From IMG/VR virus record IMGVR_UViG_3300025806_000180, positions 1 through 26,608 of that record: a stretch of 26,608 bases of DNA, one strand, 5' to 3'. The notes under the pieces were generated by a model, which did not search any database, was not told the origin of the DNA, and saw only the letters and a list, made by a program, of their open reading frames with translations. The stretch comes from a virus. The position numbers were made by a program, and so were the translations under genes. Shown in pieces: positions 9,325 through 15,550 of this stretch; position 1 is the stretch's first letter, and every line of letters starts with the position of its first letter.

Positions 9325-10586
9325 TACGCCATTCCTCCTCGTCTAATATTCATTTGTTCTTGATAGATACTTGCACCATAGCCATAAGGATTTTGTTGCG
9401 TGTAAGATGTTGGGTTAATAGACATCTGCATTGCTCGGTCATTTATTTCAGGAGAACCGTAGTCTCGAATACCAGCAGACTGATAAGCTTCGACATAAGT
9501 GCCGTAGCTTACAGGAGCTTCTGGAACTTTTACGATTCCGGCTTCTTGAGACAAGCGTGTCGTAACATCTTGTTTTAGCTGCGCTCCTACATCTGTAATT
9601 GCTTCAACACCATAATCTAAAGCTTCGTCTGTAAGTGCTCGACCTAAAGACCTTCCGTCTTTAAACTCTGTGTACTTTTCTTTTACAGCGTCCACAGCTT
9701 CGCCGGGAAGTGCAGCTATTTTCTCGCCAAAAGTTTTTTCTACAGCTTTTGTTTGGAACTCAATAGGGCTTTTAACAGTCCCTGAGTAAGAGTCTATAGT
9801 GCTTTGTATATTATTTATACCGCCTTTAGCATCGCCCAGATTTGAAAAGTCAACTTCGCCGGTAGGCTTAAAGTTTTCAAAAGATTTGCTTATATTATCT
9901 ATACCGCCTTCCATGCTTTGAGGGTCTAAAAGACTTCCTCCAGTCCTACCAATTTGTCCCGGAATAGTTCCGTCGCCAGTTAAGCCTGTAGCCTTGTCAA
10001 TAACGTTTTGTTGCTTAGCTGTAAATATTTTCTTAGCGTTTCCAAACTCTTCAAGACCGCCATTAAAAGCTTCAGTAATAGCGTTAATGTTTTTATCAAT
10101 ACCTGATTGCACTGTGCTCCAAGCAGACTTACCTGTACTTGAGTCTACAAAAAAACTATCCGAAGCATTAGCAAGCTTAGGAAACATCTTTTCCATACCG
10201 GGGATTTTCTTTAGTGCAGTTTTAGTAAACTCACCTAAAAAACTAGATACTCCGTCAGTTACTGTTTTAAAAGCCGATGTTCCTGCTTTTGCAAACTTAG
10301 CGCCTGACTGAAGAATTTTACCCGCTGTTTGTGCAAGCTTACCGCCTTTAGCTAGAAACCCTGTTACACCTTTAAAGGCTGTGCCGATAGAAGCAGAAAA
10401 GCCGTTGGCTAACATCCCTCCTATTCCCGGAAGAATAAAAGCCAAGCCAAGTTGACCTACAATGCCAATCTTGTTCATAAATTTACCAAAACTTTTAAAG
10501 GCTGACTTAATACCTTTACCAATTTTCTTGAAAGCGCTTTTAACTCCGCCTTTAATTTTTTTCCAAGCTTTGCTGAGAAATCCCAT
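9324..10586 (-). CDS. Virion protein with Lys-rich amphipathic N-terminus, possible membrane-active ejection protein
   Basis: This is a 420-aa protein. Its first 40 residues contain 12 Lys and no acidic residue, with Phe, Trp and Ile spaced every 3-4 positions (MGFLSKAWKKIKGGVKSAFK and onward), which would form strongly basic amphipathic helices. Residues 40-60 are hydrophobic and Gly-rich (IGIVGQLGLAFILPGIGGML), and a second Lys/Ala/Gly helical region runs to about 120. The rest is less biased, with SYGTYVEAYQSAGIRDYGS near the C-terminus. Similar 'MGFL..W..IK..KK' proteins occur in marine phage structural modules. The N-terminus resembles membrane-active peptides, so a role in DNA ejection through the inner membrane is plausible but inferred. 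AAAGGTATTAAA precedes the ATG. Confidence 0.75.
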   Translation of the reverse strand: MGFLSKAWKKIKGGVKSAFKKIGKGIKSAFKSFGKFMNKIGIVGQLGLAFILPGIGGMLANGFSASIGTAFKGVTGFLAKGGKLAQTAGKILQSGAKFAKAGTSAFKTVTDGVSSFLGEFTKTALKKIPGMEKMFPKLANASDSFFVDSSTGKSAWSTVQSGIDKNINAITEAFNGGLEEFGNAKKIFTAKQQNVIDKATGLTGDGTIPGQIGRTGGSLLDPQSMEGGIDNISKSFENFKPTGEVDFSNLGDAKGGINNIQSTIDSYSGTVKSPIEFQTKAVEKTFGEKIAALPGEAVDAVKEKYTEFKDGRSLGRALTDEALDYGVEAITDVGAQLKQDVTTRLSQEAGIVKVPEAPVSYGTYVEAYQSAGIRDYGSPEINDRAMQMSINPTSYTQQNPYGYGASIYQEQMNIRRGGMA

Positions 10587-10622
10587 TTTAATACCTTTAG
10601 TTTTAATTAGTTATTTAGATGT

Positions 10623-13600
10623 TTATTTAGATACTTCATCGACCCACTTATAAGCGTCTGCACTATTCTTTTCTGCAATCTTTTCATTACCAATTGCTGT
10701 TGCAGTTAATTGAGCTTTACGTTGCTTTTCATTTTCAAAAGCTTGACGAATATATGCTGCTTCGTCTCTAAGCTGCTGCCATACCTGCGTCAACTCTTGT
10801 GACGTTAAGTTAAAAGTCATTTGAGCGTTTTGCATGTTAGCAGCATTTTGCGCTGCGGTATCAGACAAGTTGGCTTGTCGTCGCCACTGCTTATTAGATT
10901 GCTCAACTGCCTGTGCGTTTGAAGCGTTCCACTGGTCTCGTGCTAAGTCTTGAGTCTCGTTAAACTTTGCAATGTCTGTTTCGAGCTGTGCGCTAAACTG
11001 TTCAGCTTGTAGTTTATTGCCTGCGTTTAAAGCTGCAATACGGTTCTTTTCAGTAGTATTGAATTGGTTTCTAGCTGAGTTAGCTGTCGAATTATACTGG
11101 CTAATCTGCGTATTAAGATTCTGCATAAACTGGTCAGCTTGCTGTTGATTGGCTGCGTTAAACTGTCTAGCTGCGTTTGTCGCAGACTGGTCGCTTAACA
11201 TAGCTTGTTGTTTCTGCTGAGCTGATAATATAGTTGCTTGCTGCTCGTTATTTAAATTAGCCATATCCATCTGCAAGAAAGCCTGTGCGTTTTGAACTGC
11301 AAGCTTAGCATTCTTATCTAGATTAGCTAAGTCCAGTGAAGCCATTGAACTAGCGTTTAGCATAGCGGCTTGTTGGTCAGCATTAAACTCATTAGCTACC
11401 ATAGTTTGCATAAACTTACTGTTAGTCAACTCAACTTGCTGAGCTGCGTTAAACTTAGCTAAATCAATTCCAGCATTAGTTTGTGCGTTTACAACTGCTC
11501 GTTGTTGGTCAGCATTTAACTGAGCTTGGTTCATCTCAGAAGCAATCTTACCTTGAAGTAAGTTAGTTTGCAAGCGCTTGTTAAGATTAGCTAGTTCTGT
11601 TTGCTGTGCGGCATTTAAGTTGTCTGAAGATGCTTGGTTTAGAGCAGACAGATTAGCTAAACGCATCTGTTGGTCATTGCTCAAGTTAGCTAAGTTCATC
11701 TGTTGCTCAAACTCTGCATTCTTAGACAAGAAGTCTGCTGCAATTTGTTTGTCCTGAGACGTAGCGTTTTGAATAGCGGCAGCATTATTTTGAGCAATAG
11801 GCAGAGCACTTTGAATAATAGCATTAAACAAAGCATCACGACCAATGCTAGAGGCACTCATACCACGCTTAGCTAAATTACCTTCAACCTTAGCAAGAAT
11901 TGGTCTAGCCCATGCAGGTATTTCGCCATCTTCCATACCTGCCATCAAAGATTCCATCTGAGCACTCATCAAAGCTTCTTGAGGCAAGCCAGACAAAGTA
12001 GTCTTAATATCTTCTGGAAGGCTATCCATTTCATCAGCAATTAACTGAGGATTATCTGCAAGACGCTTAGCAATTTCTTCGTCTTTTAAGCCTTGGTTTC
12101 TTAGGTTCTTAACTACGTTGTCTTTACTAATCTTACGTTTTTCAAGCTGGTTGTACTCATACATACTCATAATTTCAGCAGCTTCGCCGTCTGGAGCAGG
12201 CTCGCCTGTGATAGCTTCACGAGTTTTTGCTTCAGCGTCTGCTGTTTCAGCTACAGTAGCTTCTTCACCAGTTACTTTTTTAACATAAGAAGCTTTATTA
12301 ACATCATAAACTACTTCGTTAGCCAGAGCTTCTGCTTCTGCTTCTTCGTCTCTTTTAGCAGCTTCAGCTCTTTCTGTAAGTTCAGCATCATCTAACTCTG
12401 CTTGAGCTTCATCGCTTACTGTGCCTTCAGCTCCTACAACAGCGTCTGGTGTGCCTACTGTTTTGGCGTTTACTTTAGCGGCTGTGTTATCTGTAATAGC
12501 GTCAACTTCGTCTACTTCTTTTTGCTGTTCTGCTATGACTTCGTCAGCTACAACACTTTCTGCTGTAAGCACTGAAGCATCGTCAAGAGTTTGAGTCTCT
12601 TCTTCTGAAGTTGTAGTAAGCGCTTGTCTTTCTGCTGCATCACCAAACTCTTCATCCCACTCATACTTATCTTTAAGATAGTCTGTACTTGTTTGACCGC
12701 CTCTATATGTATTAGGGTCTGGAGCATCTGGAATAATATCACTAGCTCCACTTGTTTCTACTTCAACTTCTGGAGTATTGTAGCCCGGCCCAGTTACTTT
12801 TACAAGAGGTTCGCCAGATTTGCCCTTGCCTACAACATCAACCGACCCTTCGCCCACGTTTCTGTCGCCATCTACAGAACCAGTTTGAGTTGAACGACCG
12901 TAACCTGTACTTTCTTCTTGATTATTTGCCACACTATTTACCTTTGTTATTGCGCTTCCGGCAGGAGATTGACCTGCCGTAGAATTAGGCGTTCCACCGG
13001 GGCCGCCTCTACCTTGTGTTCCGCCCATATTACTATAGCCACCGCCACTTAAAATTTCAGAGCCATCTGGCAGATTAACTGTCCACTCCGGTGGGTCTCC
13101 GCTTTCCCAGTTTGCAGGGTTCCAAGGGTTTTCATCCCACGAGCCAATAAACTCACCTATGTCATTAAAGAGAGTGCCGTCAACAATAGAAGCCCCCACT
13201 CTAATAGTAGGAGACATCATTGCTATGTCTTTAATGCCTGACCAAAGCTTTGCAAACGTGCCTTCGCCTTCAACAGACATGTCCATGTTTTCGTCATATT
13301 CAGCCTGCGTAGAACCGTCTTGACCTACAGCACCGGGGCCAGAAGGTCTCCAGTCAGGGTCTCCTGAAGGCCCGGCATCTACGTCACTGTCTTTACGTGC
13401 GCCTTTTTGTGGAAGAGGCTTCTGCTCATACACTGACTTGTTGTTGTCGCCAAAACGAGCGTCAGCGTTTCCTGTGCTTTTGCCAGTTTCTTTTCCTGCG
13501 TCAGCGCCTTCAGCTTCAGGTTGAGTTTCTTGCTCTGAGGGAGCTAAAGGTTCTAAAGGCTGCGACTCATATACAGGAGCTGAACCATCTTTACCTTCGC

Positions 13601-14039
13601 TTACAAGCACAGCATCTTTAGGAGTGTTTTCTTCTTCCCATGCAGCTAAATCGTCTTTATAGGCTTTACTTGTTTTGCCACCCGGGTAGTCATTAGCGTT
13701 AGGCTTACCTAGCTTTTCGTCTAACTCTTCTTGTTCTTCTTTTTCTTTTTTCTTTTTCTTCTCTGTCTTTTTTGACTTAGTTTTCTTCCCGCCAGAATTA
13801 CCTGCGCCTGAAGGAGCTTTAGGGCCGGGGCCACCCGAAGTGCCTCTCGAAGGGCCTCTAGGCTCGTAGCCACTCATATCTACACCACCACCGGAGCCAC
13901 CTCTGCTTCCTGTTACAATGACTTCATTTACAGGAGCGCCGCCACCACCACCGACACCACTGTATCCGCCAGAATTAAGTTTAAGACGTTTAGCTTGTAA
14001 TTTTTTTAAAGCTTTAGAGGCTCTAGTTGATTTAGACAT
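10623..14039 (-). CDS. Large helical-repeat virion protein (1138 aa)
   Basis: The N-terminal 120 residues combine Gly-rich stretches with a Lys/Glu-rich block (KKTKSKKTEKKKKKEKEEQ, about 83-101). The region to about 640 is low-complexity, acidic and probably disordered. It contains a duplicated short motif: PNANDYPGGKTSKAYKDDL near 113 and PDPNTYRGGQTSTDYLKDK near 437. From about 640 to 760 it looks globular (AEIMSMYEYNQLEKRKISKD; IPAWARPILAKVEGNLAKRG). From about 783 to 1067 it is built of 22-residue Gln/Asn/Ala-rich helical repeats. It starts within the last 8 nt of the glycosyltransferase gene, after AAAGGAACACATAA. I recognise no named family. Its place among internal/ejected protein candidates and its rod-like repeats suggest a structural or ejection role, which is inference. 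Confidence 0.8.
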   Translation of the reverse strand: MSKSTRASKALKKLQAKRLKLNSGGYSGVGGGGGAPVNEVIVTGSRGGSGGGVDMSGYEPRGPSRGTSGGPGPKAPSGAGNSGGKKTKSKKTEKKKKKEKEEQEELDEKLGKPNANDYPGGKTSKAYKDDLAAWEEENTPKDAVLVSEGKDGSAPVYESQPLEPLAPSEQETQPEAEGADAGKETGKSTGNADARFGDNNKSVYEQKPLPQKGARKDSDVDAGPSGDPDWRPSGPGAVGQDGSTQAEYDENMDMSVEGEGTFAKLWSGIKDIAMMSPTIRVGASIVDGTLFNDIGEFIGSWDENPWNPANWESGDPPEWTVNLPDGSEILSGGGYSNMGGTQGRGGPGGTPNSTAGQSPAGSAITKVNSVANNQEESTGYGRSTQTGSVDGDRNVGEGSVDVVGKGKSGEPLVKVTGPGYNTPEVEVETSGASDIIPDAPDPNTYRGGQTSTDYLKDKYEWDEEFGDAAERQALTTTSEEETQTLDDASVLTAESVVADEVIAEQQKEVDEVDAITDNTAAKVNAKTVGTPDAVVGAEGTVSDEAQAELDDAELTERAEAAKRDEEAEAEALANEVVYDVNKASYVKKVTGEEATVAETADAEAKTREAITGEPAPDGEAAEIMSMYEYNQLEKRKISKDNVVKNLRNQGLKDEEIAKRLADNPQLIADEMDSLPEDIKTTLSGLPQEALMSAQMESLMAGMEDGEIPAWARPILAKVEGNLAKRGMSASSIGRDALFNAIIQSALPIAQNNAAAIQNATSQDKQIAADFLSKNAEFEQQMNLANLSNDQQMRLANLSALNQASSDNLNAAQQTELANLNKRLQTNLLQGKIASEMNQAQLNADQQRAVVNAQTNAGIDLAKFNAAQQVELTNSKFMQTMVANEFNADQQAAMLNASSMASLDLANLDKNAKLAVQNAQAFLQMDMANLNNEQQATILSAQQKQQAMLSDQSATNAARQFNAANQQQADQFMQNLNTQISQYNSTANSARNQFNTTEKNRIAALNAGNKLQAEQFSAQLETDIAKFNETQDLARDQWNASNAQAVEQSNKQWRRQANLSDTAAQNAANMQNAQMTFNLTSQELTQVWQQLRDEAAYIRQAFENEKQRKAQLTATAIGNEKIAEKNSADAYKWVDEVSK
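10838..11689 (-). repeat. About twelve 22-residue (66-nt) tandem protein repeats
   Basis: Inside the 1138-aa protein, anchors such as LSNDQQ, LNAAQQ, LNADQQ, FNAAQQ, FNADQQ, LDKNAK and LNNEQQ, then FNAANQ, YNSTAN, LNAGNK, FNETQD and SNKQWR recur. Within each series they fall exactly 22 residues apart. An 11-residue half unit (GKIASEMNQAQ) sits after the second unit and a 9-residue spacer before FNAANQ. A 22-residue period is two 11-residue hendecads, as in long straight helical rods or amphipathic sheets. The copies have diverged at DNA level, so the repeat is ancient or under protein-level selection. Confidence 0.85.
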
Positions 14040-15072
14040 TTATGTGTTCCTTTGCTGTGGAGCTTTGTATTGTTTTTAAAAATTTATAGTTTCTTTGTAC
14101 AGCACTTTTCTTAGCGTTTCTAGGAAGCTTAACAGCTACCGTTTTTACTTTATGTACATAAGGAGTAGTTAAGTTGTAGTCTTCTCCTACGTAATTAATT
14201 GGATAATCTATCCTGAGCTGCGGGAGCTTAACGTTTTCGTGCAGCTCTCCAGCTTCTTCCATTTTTTCTAACTCAACTAAGTAAGCGTCCATCCACTCAT
14301 AATCAGTACCAAACTGAGATTCTACCATTACAGTCCCTGCGGTTCTTTCGTCGTACAAGTAAGTTGCAGGTTTTTCGTCTGTAGAATAAAAAGTTAAGTT
14401 ACCAAGCACTGCTTCGTTTTTTAACTTAAACATTTGTAAAGTATCTTCACCGATAATTAACTCTTCGTTGAATCTGAACTTAGCTGCTTTCCTGCTGAGC
14501 CATGTTACACGACAGTGCATTTCACGACCCTGCGAATACTTTTGATGTTGGGTATAAAACTTATAGTGTAAGTCTTGGAAGTACATAGACTTCTCTTGGC
14601 TTAATCCTACTTCTTCTCTAAACATTGTATAGTAATCAGACCTTAACAACGTAGAGTAACTTACAGTAAAAGGATTTATAGCTTCAACTTTGTCATCTAT
14701 AACTCTTAAAGAGTTTTGATTTATCAAGCATACTGCGTCTGGAGGAGTTTTTGATTTAGCCAGTTGCTTATACATCCACACGCCGTGGGGAGTTAAAACA
14801 TCGTCGCCGTCTATCATTACGCAGTAATCGTTTTTAGACTCTTCAAAAATATCTAGTACAGAGTTTTTTCCTTTTGACGGCGTTCCGTTGCTTTCTGTAA
14901 TATAATATTCAATTTTATTTTCTATGCAAAACTTTTTAGCTGCTTCGATATAGTTTTCATCTAAACTGTTTATAACTACCACAGCATCTTCTGGTTGAAT
15001 ATTACTGTGGTCAGCGTCAAAATGTCTTACAAGTGCACCATAATCCGTCGATGTCAAAATATAAAATTGCAA
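14032..15072 (-). CDS. Family 2 glycosyltransferase inside the structural module
   Basis: This 346-aa protein has the N-terminal half of a GT-A fold glycosyltransferase: a beta strand start (MQFYILTSTDYG), AVVVINSLDEN at 30-40, YYITESNGTPSKGKNSVLD at 56-74, and the metal-binding VMIDGDDVLTPHG at 85-97, where DGDD supplies the Asp residues that hold the nucleotide-sugar. WLSRKAAKFRFNEELIIGED near the middle matches the region that usually carries the catalytic Asp/Glu. The start codon is TTG, immediately after the TAA of the holin candidate, with AAGGAG 8 nt upstream. No transmembrane segment is seen, so the enzyme should be soluble. The substrate is unknown: candidates are virion proteins (for example the tail fibre), phage DNA, or host surface sugar. 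Family assignment is secure and the target is not. Confidence 0.88.
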   Translation of the reverse strand: MQFYILTSTDYGALVRHFDADHSNIQPEDAVVVINSLDENYIEAAKKFCIENKIEYYITESNGTPSKGKNSVLDIFEESKNDYCVMIDGDDVLTPHGVWMYKQLAKSKTPPDAVCLINQNSLRVIDDKVEAINPFTVSYSTLLRSDYYTMFREEVGLSQEKSMYFQDLHYKFYTQHQKYSQGREMHCRVTWLSRKAAKFRFNEELIIGEDTLQMFKLKNEAVLGNLTFYSTDEKPATYLYDERTAGTVMVESQFGTDYEWMDAYLVELEKMEEAGELHENVKLPQLRIDYPINYVGEDYNLTTPYVHKVKTVAVKLPRNAKKSAVQRNYKFLKTIQSSTAKEHINV

Positions 15073-15243
15073 TTATTTCTCCTTATTTAATAATCCCTGT
15101 ACTGTCTCTGACTCAAAAATCCTAATACCTAACCATACAATAGTGAAGACAGAAGCAATAGGCGGCAGCCAAGTTGCTAAGGCCATAACACCTGTGGATG
15201 CTGCTGCAATGTCTACTACTTCTTTGCCTTCTTCAACGGTCAT
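15073..15243 (-). CDS. Holin-like small membrane protein (56 aa)
   Basis: This short gene encodes a 56-aa peptide: an acidic N-terminus (MTVEEGKEVVDIAAAS), a hydrophobic stretch at about 17-43 (VMALATWLPPIASVFTIVWL, then GIR), and a charged tail ending NKEK. The pattern WLPPIASxxTIVWLGIRIFE with a following ETVQ resembles small holin-like proteins of marine podoviruses as I remember them. It has a textbook ribosome site (TAAGGAGTAATCC before ATG). It sits 10 nt after the 95/85-aa gene and abuts the TTG of the glycosyltransferase gene. With one hydrophobic segment interrupted by Pro-Pro, it could be a class III type or pinholin-like protein. The endolysin is about 15 kb downstream. The gene is real by its RBS and packing; the holin function is probable. 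Confidence 0.75.
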   Translation of the reverse strand: MTVEEGKEVVDIAAASTGVMALATWLPPIASVFTIVWLGIRIFESETVQGLLNKEK

Positions 15244-15253
15244 GGATTACTCC

Positions 15254-15511
15254 TTAGTCTTCTGATTCTTGGGCTAGTTGGTAAGCTGCGTAAGCTGCAA
15301 CTACTTCGCTTGTATGTACTGTTGCACAGATGCCCTGTACTTCAGTTGACTCGCTGCTGTAGTCGTCACCCGCTGAAATTACTTTGCGACTAAAAGAACG
15401 GTTAAGTTCTACACCGTCTTCTTTAATTACAGTTGCAGTACGTACCTGTACAGCTTTGTAAGGGCCTACTACTTCAATTTTATCTTCGATTGTTTCTTTT
15501 ATTAAACTCAT
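15254..15511 (-). CDS. Small conserved phage protein, function unknown (85 aa)
   Basis: The open frame extends to an ATG at 15541. The start at 15511 is preferred because AGGAGATAAAA lies just before it and the protein then begins MSLIKETIEDKIEVVGPYKA, a natural start for this group. The rest reads VQVRTATVIKEDGVELNRSF, then SRKVISAGDDYSS, and ends in an Ala-rich helix (SEVVAAYAAYQLAQESED). Similar small proteins next to tail-fibre genes are common in marine phages, with the pattern 'VRTATVI.EDG.E..RS..R.V..PGDD'. They have no established function that I know. The protein has no signal peptide or membrane segment. A tail-fibre accessory or assembly role would fit the neighbourhood but is inference. 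Confidence 0.8.
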   Translation of the reverse strand: MSLIKETIEDKIEVVGPYKAVQVRTATVIKEDGVELNRSFSRKVISAGDDYSSESTEVQGICATVHTSEVVAAYAAYQLAQESED

Positions 15512-15550
15512 TTTTATCTCCTGTCTGTACTTAGAATCCACTAAGTATAA

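Noticed and set aside
12548-12751. A 67-codon minus-strand frame inside the 1138-aa gene
   Set aside because: Its Leu/Gln-rich translation comes from reading Ala/Glu/Thr codons out of frame, and there is no ribosome site, unlike the overprinted gene at the portal end.
15512-15541. Longer start of the 85-aa protein at the upstream ATG (adds 10 residues)
   Set aside because: The internal ATG has AGGAGATAAAA directly before it, while the upstream ATG has no such site.
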